A stretch of 64,000 bases of DNA from Sulfurivermis fontis (GCF_004001245.1 NZ_AP018724.1:1170501-1234500); one strand, 5' to 3'; shown: positions 1 to 11,454, counted from the stretch's first letter. Numbers and translations: made by a program. Notes: generated by a model not told the origin, from the letters alone.

Positions 1-2191
1 ACTCGTCACCGCCGTAGCGCGCCACGGTGTCGTGGCCGCGCGCCACCTGATTGAGGCGCTTGCCGATGGTGCGCAGCACGGCATCGCCGATGCGATGGCC
101 CAGGCTGTCGTTGATCAGCTTGAAACGGCTCAGGTCGAGGGACAGCACCGCCAGCATGCCGTCGTCACGGCGATTGACGACAGCCTGGGCAAAACGCTGG
201 CTCAGCAGGTTGCGGTTGGGCAACTGGGTCAATTCATCGTAATAGGCGAAGAAGTTGAGCTGTTCCTCCAGCTTCTTGCGCTCGCTGATGTCGTGTTGCA
301 AGCCGACGTAGTGAGTGATTTCACCCTGTGCGTTGCGCACCGGGCTGATGGAAACCAGCTCCCAGTACAGTTCGCCATTCTTGCGTTTGTTGATGAGCTC
401 GCCTTCCCATACCTTGCCCTGCTGGAGGGTGTGCCACAGTTCGCGGTAGCGCTCGGCCGGAGTGCGGCCGGACTTGATTATGCTCAGTTTTTTGCCGCGC
501 ACCTCGGCGGCAGTGTAGCCGGTGGTGCGGCTGAATTGCGGGTTGACGTATTCGACGATGCCCTGCGGGTCGGTGATGATCACCGAGCTGACGCTCTGTT
601 CGATGGCCTGATTCAACTTACGCAACTCCGCTTCGGAATTGATGCGTTCGGTGACGTCCTTGCTGGTGGAGATGTAGTGGGTTATCGCACCGCTGCTGTC
701 GCGCACCGGGCTGATGGCGACCTCTTCGTAGTAGGGGGTGCCGTCGGCATGGCGGTTGGTGAGGGTGGCACGGAATATCTCGCCGCGCTGCAAGGCCTCG
801 TGAAAGCGCTGGTACAGCACCGGGTCGTTGAGCTCGCTCTTGAACATGGCAGCGTTCTTGCCCAGCACTTGTTCACGGCGGTAGCCGCGGATGCGCTCGA
901 AGGCGGCGTTGACGTATTCGATGGTGCGCTCGTGATCGGTGATGATCACCGAGTCGGCGCTCTGCTCCAGCGCCAGAGAGAAGATACGCAGCTGCGCCGC
1001 ATCGGCCTCACGCTGTTGCAGGTCGTCGAGCAGGGTTAGACGCATGCGCTCGAAGGTGGCCGCCAGGTGCCCCAGTTCGTCGTTGCGGAAGGCGGGGAGG
1101 GGTTGGTTGAGATTGCCCTTGCTGATGGTGTCCGCCGCCGCCTCCAGGCGTTTGAGCGGCAGCAGGATGCGGCGGCGGATGCTGCGCACGACGAGGAGGA
1201 AGACCACGCCGGTGATCAGCAGTGCCAGGACCAGCAGGGTAGTGTCGAGCAGGGCCTTGTGGCGCAACTGGGCGATTTCCCGGTGCAACTGGCCGCTCAT
1301 GGCTTCGGACAGGGCGATGATGGTGTCGATGGCTTCGGTCGCCTCGGCATACCAGGTTTCGGCATTCACCGGATAGGGCTGGCGGTTGTGGCTGGCGGCA
1401 TAGACCCGCTGGCGCAACTCCTCGTAGCGGGACAGGAAGACACTGGTGACATTGGCCGAGGCCAGGGTCAGTTCGCGTGAGGCGGGGAACTGGCGCATGA
1501 TGCGTTCGGCACGGGTCAGGGCCACGTCGACCACGTTGCGGTATTGCTGCAGCTGCGCCAGTTCGTGTTCGCTCAGGGGACGGTGGCGGGCGATGGCGGC
1601 ACCGACGATGGCGCGTTCGCGGCCGGCGTATTCGCTGACCGTGAACAGCGCCTCCTTCATGACCGGATTCGGTATGTAGGAATACATGTTGCCCTGCAGC
1701 GGCATCATGCAGGCCCGGCGCACATCGGCCATGGCATCGATGTGGCGCGTGGCCTGCGCAATCCAGGCGTCTGCCCCGCCGGGCAGGCTGTGCTGGTCAA
1801 TCAGGCTGCGGCTGGCTTCCAGTTCACCGCGGCTGCGTGCCAGATCGTGCAGGGCGAGGCTGAGCGGATGGTTGGGAGGCAGGTTGTTGATGGTTTGGGC
1901 GTAGTCCAGCAGGCGCTGGTATTGCGCATCGACGGCCAGGCGCTGCCGCCGCATCTCGTCCGCCATGTTTGGTTGCGGTTCCTCGCTGGAGAGCAGGGTG
2001 GCGGTGATGCCGCGCTCCATGGCCATCATGGCGCTGGCGCGCAGGGACAGGTCGGCGAGATGGTTGGTCTGCTCGATCCAGGTGACGGCGTTCAGTTTCT
2101 CGCGCGCCTCGCGGAACTCCCACAGGCTGCCCGCCAGGATCAGCAGGCCGAGCAGGGCCAGCAGCGTGATGAGCAGACGACGTATGGACAT
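1..2191 (-). CDS. Membrane diguanylate cyclase, HAMP-PAS-PAS-GGDEF, cut by window edge
   Basis: Makes cyclic di-GMP from GTP at the inner membrane. Translating the minus strand from the ATG at 2191 gives a transmembrane helix (about residues 5-22), a large periplasmic region of roughly 290 residues, a second helix (about 312-335), a HAMP linker, two PAS domains (about 400-520 and 525-645; both end in a PVR..GxITHY pattern) and the start of a GGDEF domain. The window ends inside the signature, in the order RYGGDE, so the rest of the domain and anything after it (for example EAL) is missing. GGGGGTG just before the ATG could be the ribosome site. The periplasmic ligand cannot be told. It stands alone on the minus strand, separated from acsA by a terminator. 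Confidence 0.88.
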   Translation of the reverse strand, partial: MSIRRLLITLLALLGLLILAGSLWEFREAREKLNAVTWIEQTNHLADLSLRASAMMAMERGITATLLSSEEPQPNMADEMRRQRLAVDAQYQRLLDYAQTINNLPPNHPLSLALHDLARSRGELEASRSLIDQHSLPGGADAWIAQATRHIDAMADVRRACMMPLQGNMYSYIPNPVMKEALFTVSEYAGRERAIVGAAIARHRPLSEHELAQLQQYRNVVDVALTRAERIMRQFPASRELTLASANVTSVFLSRYEELRQRVYAASHNRQPYPVNAETWYAEATEAIDTIIALSEAMSGQLHREIAQLRHKALLDTTLLVLALLITGVVFLLVVRSIRRRILLPLKRLEAAADTISKGNLNQPLPAFRNDELGHLAATFERMRLTLLDDLQQREADAAQLRIFSLALEQSADSVIITDHERTIEYVNAAFERIRGYRREQVLGKNAAMFKSELNDPVLYQRFHEALQRGEIFRATLTNRHADGTPYYEEVAISPVRDSSGAITHYISTSKDVTERINSEAELRKLNQAIEQSVSSVIITDPQGIVEYVNPQFSRTTGYTAAEVRGKKLSIIKSGRTPAERYRELWHTLQQGKVWEGELINKRKNGELYWELVSISPVRNAQGEITHYVGLQHDISERKKLEEQLNFFAYYDELTQLPNRNLLSQRFAQAVVNRRDDGMLAVLSLDLSRFKLINDSLGHRIGDAVLRTIGKRLNQVARGHDTVARYGGDE

Positions 2192-2330
2192 GGCACCCCC
2201 AATTACCGGTGCATATTTTTGTTGTTGCCGTGCGCACGGATGTGGGGTGTTTGCGTGTGCGCGTAACGGTCACTGATTACCGCCAGGCGTGGTAAGGAAT
2301 GTGCCTATGCCGACAATTTAAGAGGGGAAT

Positions 2331-2375
2331 ATATAAAAAGCAAGGCCGCGGGCGTCGCCGCCCGCGGCCTTGCTT
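2331..2375 (-). terminator. Rho-independent terminator after acsA
   Basis: A perfect 17-bp stem (arms 2338-2354 and 2359-2375) with a 4-nt loop is followed, in the minus direction, by TTTTTATAT. It lies 78 nt past the acsA stop codon and should end the acsA transcript before the diguanylate cyclase gene. Confidence 0.88.
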
Positions 2376-2420
2376 GCTGTTGCAGGAGCCGGAACACCCC
2401 GGCGAATGGCGCTGGCGCCC

Positions 2421-2442
2421 ATTCGCCCGCGGAGCGGGCTCC
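2421..2442. repeat. REP-like palindrome, type A (CGCCCGCGGAGCGGGCTCC)
   Basis: Short GC-rich interrupted palindrome between the acsA stop and its terminator. Close relatives occur at about 28316-28336 (opposite orientation), 50471-50492, 52290-52312 and 53562-53585, always between genes. This is the usual pattern of REP elements spread by a REP-associated tyrosine transposase; no such transposase is in the window. Confidence 0.7.
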
Positions 2443-2452
2443 CGCTACGGTG

Positions 2453-4390
<1,938 letters not shown>

Positions 4391-4480
4391 GGGTTTCTCC
4401 TAGGTCAATAAAGGCTATGGCAAAAGCTTCAGGTTAATTACGGTTGCACGCACGATCATGAGCCGTGCGTGGCCGCAGGT

Positions 4481-4501
4481 GGTGAACGGAATCCGTTTAC
4501 C
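4481..4501. promoter_or_regulatory. Inverted repeat upstream of acsA, candidate operator
   Basis: GGTGAACGGA-A-TCCGTTTACC: 10-nt arms around one central base, 9 of 10 positions paired, centred about 100 nt upstream of the acsA ATG. The symmetry suggests binding of a dimeric regulator. It does not match the TGTTAC-N5-GTAACA sites found elsewhere in the window. The bound protein is unknown. Confidence 0.4.
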
Positions 4502-4644
4502 GGTGCTCTTTTGTAGTTTTATTGTCTCCCGATGCAGGGCAGTCAGAGGCGCCCTGCGGCGGCCGCCCACATCGCTGAAACCGGCCGCACCCCGCTCCGA
4601 AACGGGGTTGCCCACTATACCATGCGACTGGCTTGCGTGGGGCA

Positions 4645-5337
4645 TCATGGCCGCAGCATCAGGTCTTTCAGCGGCAGCGGGTGGCTGCCGTCGCGCTCCG
4701 CCAGTTGGGCCAAAAACAGCTCGGCGGCGGCGAGGGCGTCGGTGAGGGCGTTGTGGGCCCGGTAGCGGGGCAGGTTGTAGCGGTTGCGCAGGTTGCCGAG
4801 GCGCATTTCACCGGGACGGATACCGTGATTGCGCCGTTGGAGGCTGCGCTGGGCGATGTACTGGGTGTCGATGACGGGAATCAGAAAACCGCTGCCATAG
4901 AGTTGTTCGCAGGCCGCGTCGAGAAATCCCAGTTCGACCCGGGCATGGTGGGCGATCAGCACCTTGCCGGCGAGCAGCGGCAGCAGGTCGGCCATCACGG
5001 CGGCGAGATCCTCGCCGCAGGCGGCGGCATCATCGGTGATGTGATGGATCACCGCGCTGGCCTCGGGGATGGCGCAATGCTGGCGTACCAGGCGGTGCTG
5101 TGCCGAGGCGAGCTCGATGCGGGTGCCGTGCAGCAGGACCCAGCCGAAGCTGATGATGGCATCCTTTTTGGCATTCAGCCCGGTGGTTTCCAGATCCAGC
5201 GCCAGATAGTCCAGTTTGCGGCAGTCGCTGCCGGTGGCGGCGAAGGGGGTTTCCAGATAATCGCGCAACGGCCCCGGTGCCGTCCTTGCCGCGAGGCGCC
5301 GGCGCCGGTAATCCAGGCTGAGCAGCCACTCCAGCAT
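4645..5337 (-). CDS. DnaQ-like 3'-5' exonuclease (DNA pol III epsilon family)
   Basis: 230 residues. The ExoI motif reads LALDLETTGL near residue 45, followed by an ExoII-like stretch (VLIAHHARVELGFLD, about 130-145) and an ExoIII-like HNALTDALAAAELF segment (about 195-208). These give the DEDD residues of RNase-H-fold exonucleases. It is short and lacks polymerase or PHP domains, so it is a stand-alone proofreading-type or small-nucleic-acid exonuclease, not a replicative polymerase. Its ATG overlaps the stop of the upstream DUF294 gene (TGATG), so the two are translationally coupled. Pairing of this exonuclease with cNMP-CBS-DUF294 proteins is a recurring arrangement near acetate genes in Gammaproteobacteria. 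Its role there is unclear. Confidence 0.85.
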   Translation of the reverse strand: MLEWLLSLDYRRRRLAARTAPGPLRDYLETPFAATGSDCRKLDYLALDLETTGLNAKKDAIISFGWVLLHGTRIELASAQHRLVRQHCAIPEASAVIHHITDDAAACGEDLAAVMADLLPLLAGKVLIAHHARVELGFLDAACEQLYGSGFLIPVIDTQYIAQRSLQRRNHGIRPGEMRLGNLRNRYNLPRYRAHNALTDALAAAELFLAQLAERDGSHPLPLKDLMLRP

Positions 5338-7202
5338 CAGTAGAAACGCCCGGTCTGGTAGCGTTGGGCCAGGGCAGTCTGCAGGGCGCTGATGGCAGAG
5401 AAGGCATCCTTCAGGTGATTGCGCTCCAGCGGCGTCAGTTCCTCCGGCGTGACGTAATTGTCCGGCGGCATGCCCTGCTTGATCTGACGCGCCTGATGGC
5501 GCGCGCGCAGGGTGCCGATGAATTCGAAGGCGTCTTCCAGATTGGCCGCGCCGTCGGCGCTGAGCGAGTGGGCATCGGCGGCGGCCTTGAGCCGCTCCAC
5601 GGTGTTGAGCTCGGGGATGCCGGCAGTGAGGGCATACACCCGCGCCAGGTTGATCACCGGCAGGATGCCGCGCAGCTTGAGATCGAAGCTGTTGGCATGA
5701 TCGCCCTCGCCGATGAGGACGAAGTTGCGGAAGAAACCCAGCGGTGGCCGGGTGGTCAGCGCATTGGTGGCCATGTAGGCGAGGAAGATCTTGTTGTCCT
5801 TGGCCTGGTGCAGCACCTCGGCGTGCAGCCGTGCATGCAGCAGTTCATCGCCGTGGATCGGGCGCATGTCGAAGAAGTTGGTGGCCAGCATCGCCGCCTT
5901 GCGATCGACGCGCATGATCCAGTCGTCGAAATACTGGCGCCACACCTGCCAGGGCTGGCGCCATTGCGGATTGCTGGCCATGATGCCGCCGGGACAGTTG
6001 TAGAAACCGCAGGCGTTGAGGCCGTCGGTGACGTACTGCGCCAGTTGCGTGAAGTAGCTGCCGTGCTGCTCCGGACGGTAGTCGTCGGACAGGATCAGGG
6101 CATTGTCCTGATCGGAGTGTACGGTCTGCTCGCGCCGCCCCTGCGATCCGCCGGCGACCCACACATAGGCCAGGGGGGCCGGGCCGAACTCGGCCTCGCC
6201 CAGTTCCAGCAGGCGCCGGGTGATGGCGTCGGTGACGGCGGAGATGGCCTGGCCCAGTTGATAGGCGCTGGCGCCGGCCGCGACCAGTTGCACCTGCAAT
6301 TCCGGCAGCGCGGCGCTGGCCTGCACCAGATCGGCCACCGCCTTGCATTTGCGCACGCTGTCCACCGCATAGATAGAATTGGCGCTCTGGTAGCGGATCA
6401 GATCGGTGGTGGAGATGATGCCCTGCACGCCGCCGCTGCCCACCACCGGCAGGTGATGGATGTTGTAGCGCGTCATGGTGAGCAGTGCCTCGAAGGCGGG
6501 CGTATCCGGCGTCACCTTGTGCAGGTTGCGCGTCATGATTTCGCTCACCGGCCGGGTGCAGTCGATGCCGTTGGCGATGCAGCGCGAACGCAGGTCGCGA
6601 TCGGTGATGATGCCCACCAGCAGGCGCTCGTCGGTGATGAGCAGCGCCGATACCCGCTCGCGGGTCATGATCTGCGCCGCCTCCTGGATGCTGGTGGCGG
6701 GCGGCGCGGTGACCGGCGCGCGGCCGATGAGCTCGCTGATCTCGACGGTCATCAGGTTGCCGCCGCGCGGCGTGTCCTGCAGGGTTTCGCGTGCGCGCCG
6801 CAGGCGCGTGCTGATGGATTGGGTGAAGTAGTCGTTGAAGTTCCTGTCCGCGTCGCGCAGGGCCTGCAGGCGGTCGCAGGGCAGGAGATAGAACAGGCTG
6901 TCCTCCACGGTGGTGCCGTTGAGGGAACGGGCCGGGTCGTGGGGCAGGCAGGCCGAGGAGTAGACATCCCCCTCGCCGTATTTGGTGACCAGTTCGTCAC
7001 TGGCGTTGCGCAGTTCGACGGCGCCCTTGCGCACGATGTAGAGGCAGGGCTGCTCGGCGTCCGGCGGCGGAAACGGCGTGCCGCGACGCAGGTAGCGCAC
7101 CGTCAGTTCCTTGGGCAGCTGATCGAGCGCCTCGTCGCTGAGCTGATCGAAAGGCGGATGGCTGGCCAGGAAATCACGTATTTCAATCAGTTCGACTTCC
7201 AT
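5337..7202 (-). CDS. cNMP-binding/CBS/DUF294 putative nucleotidyltransferase (paralogue 1)
   Basis: 621 residues from the ATG at 7202. Domains in order: a Crp-like cyclic-nucleotide-binding fold (about 10-125), a CBS pair (about 150-275, with two ITDRDL/ISTTDL stretches) and a GlnD-like nucleotidyltransferase core with GSQGRREQ then SDQDNALI (about 340-370), followed by the DUF294 substrate-binding C terminus. The G-S...D-x-D pattern suggests nucleotide transfer to a protein or small molecule; the substrate is unknown. A longer frame reaches a TTG at 7289, but that would run through the terminator hairpin at 7280-7312, so the internal ATG is chosen. Stop overlaps the exonuclease start. A second copy lies at 9.5-11.4 kb on the other side of the symporter genes. 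Confidence 0.85.
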   Translation of the reverse strand: MEVELIEIRDFLASHPPFDQLSDEALDQLPKELTVRYLRRGTPFPPPDAEQPCLYIVRKGAVELRNASDELVTKYGEGDVYSSACLPHDPARSLNGTTVEDSLFYLLPCDRLQALRDADRNFNDYFTQSISTRLRRARETLQDTPRGGNLMTVEISELIGRAPVTAPPATSIQEAAQIMTRERVSALLITDERLLVGIITDRDLRSRCIANGIDCTRPVSEIMTRNLHKVTPDTPAFEALLTMTRYNIHHLPVVGSGGVQGIISTTDLIRYQSANSIYAVDSVRKCKAVADLVQASAALPELQVQLVAAGASAYQLGQAISAVTDAITRRLLELGEAEFGPAPLAYVWVAGGSQGRREQTVHSDQDNALILSDDYRPEQHGSYFTQLAQYVTDGLNACGFYNCPGGIMASNPQWRQPWQVWRQYFDDWIMRVDRKAAMLATNFFDMRPIHGDELLHARLHAEVLHQAKDNKIFLAYMATNALTTRPPLGFFRNFVLIGEGDHANSFDLKLRGILPVINLARVYALTAGIPELNTVERLKAAADAHSLSADGAANLEDAFEFIGTLRARHQARQIKQGMPPDNYVTPEELTPLERNHLKDAFSAISALQTALAQRYQTGRFY

Positions 7203-7279
7203 ACGGTGCTCGCTTGCCGCAACGGCCTGGTGGTTAGGCTGACACCGGCGGTGCAGCCGGGCCGGAATTCTGTTGGCTG

Positions 7280-7312
7280 AAAAATCCAATGGGCGTTCAT
7301 CACGCCCATTGG
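7280..7312 (-). terminator. Rho-independent terminator after symporter operon
   Basis: Stem arms CCAATGGGCG (7286-7295) and CGCCCATTGG (7303-7312), 7-nt loop, followed on the minus strand by ATTTTTC. It lies 63 nt past the symporter stop and separates that operon from DUF294 paralogue 1. Confidence 0.82.
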
Positions 7313-7374
7313 CTGTCCTGCTGTCTGCCGTGCCGCCCTGCGCGGGGCAGGGCGGCGAACGGACAGATTACCGC

Positions 7375-9153
7375 TTAGTGACCGGTGGCCGTGCCGGCAC
7401 CGCGGGGGATACGGATATCCTCCACCATGTGCTGGATGTGCTCCGGGGTCGGCGCGGTCACCTTCGAGACGATGACGGCGGCGATGAAGTTCAGCAGCGC
7501 GCCCACGGCACCGAAGGAGCCCGGGGAGATGCCGAACAACCAGTTGTCGGCGTTGTCGGGCAGGTTGGCGGTGCCCGGAATGAAGAACCAGCCCTTGTAC
7601 ACGAAGATGTATACAACGGTGGTGAGCAGACCCACCAGCATGCCGGCGACGGCGCCCTGACGGTTCATGCTCTTCATGAAGATACCCATCATCAGCGCCG
7701 GGAACAGCGAGGCGGCGGCGATACCGAAGGCCAGGGCCACCACCTGCGCGGCGAAGCCGGGCGGGTTGAGGCCGAGGTAGCCGGCGACGAGGATGGCACC
7801 GGTCATGGCGATACGCGAGGCCAGCAGCTCGTTCTTCTCGCTGATGTCCCTCACGAACACGCCCTTCAGCAGGTCGTGGGACACGGCGGAGGAGATGGCC
7901 AGCAACAGGCCGGCGGCGGTGGACAGCGCGGCGGCCAGACCACCGGCGGCGACCAGGGCGATCACCCAGTTCGGCAGCTTGGCGATTTCCGGGTTGGCCA
8001 GCACCATGATGTCGGCGTCGACGGTCACCAGTTCGTTGCCGTTCCAGCCGAACTCCTTGGCCTTGTCGGCAAAGGCGGCGTTCTTGTCGTTGTAGTACTG
8101 GATGCGGCCGTCACCGTTCTTGTCTTCGAACTTCAGCAGGCCGGTCTTCTCCCAGTTGGCGAACCAGGTCGGGCGCTCCTCGTACTTCAGGTTGCCTTCC
8201 GGCGCACCGACCTCACCGATCTGGGTGGTGTTGGTCAGGTTGTAGCGGGCCATGGCGCCGACGGCGGGAGCGGTGGTGTACAGAATGGCGATGAACACCA
8301 GGGCCCAGCCAGCGGAGGCGCGGGCATCGCGGACCTTCGGCACGGTGAAGAAACGCACGATGACGTGCGGCAGGCCGGCGGTACCGATCATCAGCGACAG
8401 GGTCAGCAGCGCCATGTTCAGCGAGCCGGTCTGGTTCACGTAGGTGCCAAAGCCGAGGTCGGTGATGATCTGGTCCAGCTTGGCCAGCATGTGCATGCCG
8501 GAGCCGTCGGCCATGGTGGAGCCCAGGCCCAACTGCGGCAGCGGGTTGCCGGTGAGCTGCAGGGAGATGAAGATCGCCGGGATGGTGTAGGCGAAGATCA
8601 GCACCACGTACTGGGCGATCTGGGTGTAGGTGATGCCCTTCATACCGCCCAGCACCGCGTACACGAACACGGTGGCCATGCCGATGTACAGGCCGGCGTC
8701 GTAGGAGATCTCCAGGAAGCGGGAGAACGCCACGCCGACACCCTTCATCTGGCCGATGACATAGGTGATGGAGGCCACGATCAGGCAGATGACGGCGACG
8801 ATGCGCGCGGTCTGCGAGTAGTAGCGATCACCGATGAACTCCGGCACCGTGAACTTGCCGAACTTGCGCAGGTACGGAGCCAGCAGCATGGCCAGCAGCA
8901 CGTAGCCGCCGGTCCAGCCCATCAGGTAGGCGGAGGCGCCATAGCCGTTGAAGGCGATGAGGCCGGCCATGGAGATGAAGGAGGCCGCGGACATCCAGTC
9001 GGCGCCGGTGGCCATGCCGTTGGCGATCGGATGCACGCCGCCGCCGGCGATATAGAACTCCTTGGTGCTGGCGGCACGGGCCCAGAAGGCGATACCGATG
9101 TAGACGGCGAAGGTGAAGCCGACTACCAGGTAGGTAATTGTTTTCAGATCCAT
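7375..9153 (-). CDS. actP: Sodium:solute symporter, large subunit (VC_2705/ActP-like)
   Basis: 592-residue SSS-family permease with about 13 hydrophobic segments. It begins MDLKTITYLVVGFTFAVYIG and carries the family stretch GATGADWMSAASFISMAGLIA (about residues 50-70, shown only in part here). With the 86-residue partner encoded just upstream it fits the two-component symporter family typified by V. cholerae VC_2705, taken to import acetate or similar short acids with Na+. A hydrophilic insert (about residues 300-380) includes an EF-hand-like loop, DKNGDGRIQYYND, which may bind calcium. Spacing to the small subunit is 15 nt; a terminator follows. Acetate as substrate is inferred from acsA and the sensor kinase nearby. 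Confidence 0.9.
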   Translation of the reverse strand: MDLKTITYLVVGFTFAVYIGIAFWARAASTKEFYIAGGGVHPIANGMATGADWMSAASFISMAGLIAFNGYGASAYLMGWTGGYVLLAMLLAPYLRKFGKFTVPEFIGDRYYSQTARIVAVICLIVASITYVIGQMKGVGVAFSRFLEISYDAGLYIGMATVFVYAVLGGMKGITYTQIAQYVVLIFAYTIPAIFISLQLTGNPLPQLGLGSTMADGSGMHMLAKLDQIITDLGFGTYVNQTGSLNMALLTLSLMIGTAGLPHVIVRFFTVPKVRDARASAGWALVFIAILYTTAPAVGAMARYNLTNTTQIGEVGAPEGNLKYEERPTWFANWEKTGLLKFEDKNGDGRIQYYNDKNAAFADKAKEFGWNGNELVTVDADIMVLANPEIAKLPNWVIALVAAGGLAAALSTAAGLLLAISSAVSHDLLKGVFVRDISEKNELLASRIAMTGAILVAGYLGLNPPGFAAQVVALAFGIAAASLFPALMMGIFMKSMNRQGAVAGMLVGLLTTVVYIFVYKGWFFIPGTANLPDNADNWLFGISPGSFGAVGALLNFIAAVIVSKVTAPTPEHIQHMVEDIRIPRGAGTATGH

Positions 9154-9168
9154 GTAGGAATCCCCCAG

Positions 9169-9429
9169 TTAGTCTTCGTGGACGTCAAACTGACGGTCCA
9201 GCTTGTTCATGCGCGACGCATAGAAGAAGATCAACGCCACGAAGACGTAGATCGATCCCTGCTGTGCGAACCAGAAGCCGAGCGGATAGCCGCCGACGCT
9301 GATGCTGTTCAACGGGCCGACGAGCATGATGCTGAGCACATACCCGACGACGAACCAGATGGCCAGACAGAGCATCAGCAGGCGAACGTTCGCCTTCCAG
9401 TACTCCGCCGCTTTCGCGTTTAACGACAT
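9169..9429 (-). CDS. Symporter small subunit, DUF4212
   Basis: 86 residues with two predicted membrane helices (about 20-42 and 50-75). It matches the DUF4212 / sodium-symporter small-subunit family that always accompanies VC_2705-type permeases. A strong ribosome site (GAGGAGGA, 7-8 nt before the ATG) precedes it. It sits 79 nt downstream of DUF294 paralogue 2 with no terminator between, so the three genes probably share the sigma-54 promoter at 11455-11471. Confidence 0.9.
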   Translation of the reverse strand: MSLNAKAAEYWKANVRLLMLCLAIWFVVGYVLSIMLVGPLNSISVGGYPLGFWFAQQGSIYVFVALIFFYASRMNKLDRQFDVHED

Positions 9430-9508
9430 AGTTGCTTCCTCCTCGTGGTAGAAAACTACAGTGGTGCTGCCTTGCTGCTGCCGCCTCCAGCCCGGACGGC
9501 CGCGATTC

Positions 9509-11413
9509 CTACAACTGATACTCCAGCGCGAGTTTTGATTGCAGTTTGCGCGCCTGGCGGAATGCCTCCTTCAGGATGCGCCGGTCCAGCTCATTCAATG
9601 AATCCGGATCGACATGGTTGGACAGCGGCTGTCCCTGCTCCGACTGTCGCCGGTGTACGCGTACACGCAGCAGCTGGATGAAGTGATAGGACTCGGCCCA
9701 GGCCTCGACATCGGCCGGGTTGAGCGCCTTGAGCGCGGCGGCCTGACGCAGGCGCTCGACGGTATTGGTGGCGGCGATGCCGTGGGCAATGGCGGTGATG
9801 CGCGCGGCGTCCACGAAGGGCGCCAGACCATGCAGCTTGAGATCGATGCTGTGCGGATGCTTGCCGCCGCTGGATACCTTGATGTCACCGAACAGCCCCA
9901 GGGGCGGACGGTTGCGCAGGGCGTTCTCCGCCATCTGGCGCCGGAAGCGGCTGTTGGGTTCGACGCGCTTCAGCATCCAGGCGCGTAGTTCCTCCACCGG
10001 TGCCGGCTCGCCGTAGAGCGGACGGAAATCGAAATAGATGGAGGCATTGAGCAGATGCTGCGGCGTGCCCTGATCGATCCAGCGGCCGAAGCGGCCCTGC
10101 CATTCTTCCAGGCTGAGGCAACATTCCGGGTTGCTGGCCATCACGTTGCCGGGGCAGAGCGGGAAACCGATCACCGCCAGGGCGTCGTTGATGCGTTTGG
10201 CGATGGGCAGCAGTTCGGCGCGCACTTCGTCGGCGCTCTTGCCGGCCGGGGTGCGGAACAGGATGCCGTTGTCCTGATCGGTCTTCAGGGTCTGTTCGCT
10301 GCGGCCCTCGCTGCCGAAGGCCAGCCAGGTGAAATCCACCGTCGGCTTGCCGGTCTCGGTGAGGATCAGGGTGATGGCGCGCTGGGTGAGGCTGTCGTTG
10401 AGGGTGGTGATGATCTCGGTGATCTGATCCACCGAGGCGCCCTGGGCCAGCATCTGCTCCACCAGGCGATGGATGTTGCCGCCGAGTTGGGCCAGCTGCT
10501 CGACGGTCTCGGCGCGGGCGATGGAGCGGGACAGGTTGACCAGGCCGATGCGCTGCAGGGAGAACAGGTCGCGCTCCGACACCACGCCGGCCAGCCTGCC
10601 GTCCCGTACCACGCAGATGTGGCCGAAGCCGTGCTGCGCCATCAGCAACGCCGCCTCGTAGGCGCGCGCCTCGGGGGGCAGCCACAGCGGCGCCGGACTC
10701 ATCACCTCGCGCATCGGCGTGTCGGCCTTGCGCTGCGGCAGGGCGACGCGCGACAGCACGTCGTGCAGGGTGAACATGCCGATGGGGGCCTGGGCGGCGT
10801 CGGTGACCACGATGCTGCCGATGTGCTCGCGGTCCATGATCGCCAGGGCCTCACCCACCGGCGTGTCGGCGGTGCAACTGATGGGCGCGCGCTGGATCAG
10901 GCTTTGCAACGGCGAGCTGAGCGAGGTGTCCTCGGAGACGCGGGTGGCCGAGTTGGCCTGGACGGTGCGCAGGGCGTTGTCCAGCAGGTTGGCCAGGCGG
11001 CGGGTGCAGAAGTCGTGGAACACCGGACTCTGCTGGAACAGCTTGTCGAAGTCCTCCCGCTCCAACTCGAAGCAGAAGGTGTCCTCCACCGCACGGTTGA
11101 TGGTGCGCACCGGGCGGCGCGAGAGCAGGGCGCCGATGGGGAAGCTTTCGCCGGTGACCAGTTCCCAGGCCCCTTCGCTGTCGGGCTCGTCCTTGCCCAG
11201 CTCACCGCGGATGCGGCCCTGCTTGATGATAAAAAAGCGGCTGGCCGGACCGTCCTCGGGACGGGTGACGGCTTCACCGCGGGCGTAAAAACCGAGTTTC
11301 AGGCGCTTGGCGAGATAGTCCAGATGGGCCGGTGCCATCTGGTCGAACGGCGCATGGCGCCGGAGGAATTCCAGGATGGGGGTCAGCGGCTGATTGTTGG
11401 CGATCTGGTTCAA
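9509..11413 (-). CDS. cNMP-binding/CBS/DUF294 putative nucleotidyltransferase (paralogue 2)
   Basis: 634 residues if started at the TTG at 11413. Same architecture as paralogue 1: Crp-like N domain beginning near ILEFLRRHAPFDQM, CBS pair (about 190-310), GlnD-like core with GSEGRSEQ and TDQDNGIL, and DUF294 C terminus. The frame is open further up to a TTG at 11488 with no ATG. A sigma-54 promoter at 11455-11471 would lie inside that longer version, the TTG at 11413 has AGGA 4 nt upstream, and it matches the N-terminus of paralogue 1, so the shorter start is preferred. It is first gene of the likely operon with the symporter, suggesting it senses or modulates acetate uptake. Substrate unknown; start uncertain. 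Confidence 0.85.
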   Translation of the reverse strand: MNQIANNQPLTPILEFLRRHAPFDQMAPAHLDYLAKRLKLGFYARGEAVTRPEDGPASRFFIIKQGRIRGELGKDEPDSEGAWELVTGESFPIGALLSRRPVRTINRAVEDTFCFELEREDFDKLFQQSPVFHDFCTRRLANLLDNALRTVQANSATRVSEDTSLSSPLQSLIQRAPISCTADTPVGEALAIMDREHIGSIVVTDAAQAPIGMFTLHDVLSRVALPQRKADTPMREVMSPAPLWLPPEARAYEAALLMAQHGFGHICVVRDGRLAGVVSERDLFSLQRIGLVNLSRSIARAETVEQLAQLGGNIHRLVEQMLAQGASVDQITEIITTLNDSLTQRAITLILTETGKPTVDFTWLAFGSEGRSEQTLKTDQDNGILFRTPAGKSADEVRAELLPIAKRINDALAVIGFPLCPGNVMASNPECCLSLEEWQGRFGRWIDQGTPQHLLNASIYFDFRPLYGEPAPVEELRAWMLKRVEPNSRFRRQMAENALRNRPPLGLFGDIKVSSGGKHPHSIDLKLHGLAPFVDAARITAIAHGIAATNTVERLRQAAALKALNPADVEAWAESYHFIQLLRVRVHRRQSEQGQPLSNHVDPDSLNELDRRILKEAFRQARKLQSKLALEYQL

Positions 11414-11454
11414 GCTGTCCTGCCACGCGCGCGAGAGAATCTGGTGAACCAGAT

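Noticed and set aside
7203-7289. Longer N terminus for DUF294 paralogue 1 (TTG at 7289)
   Set aside because: It would translate the arm of the terminator hairpin at 7280-7312; the ATG at 7202 fits the domain start.
7273-9423. 716-residue plus-strand frame opposite the symporter genes
   Set aside because: Antisense shadow of two well-identified minus-strand genes in GC-rich DNA.
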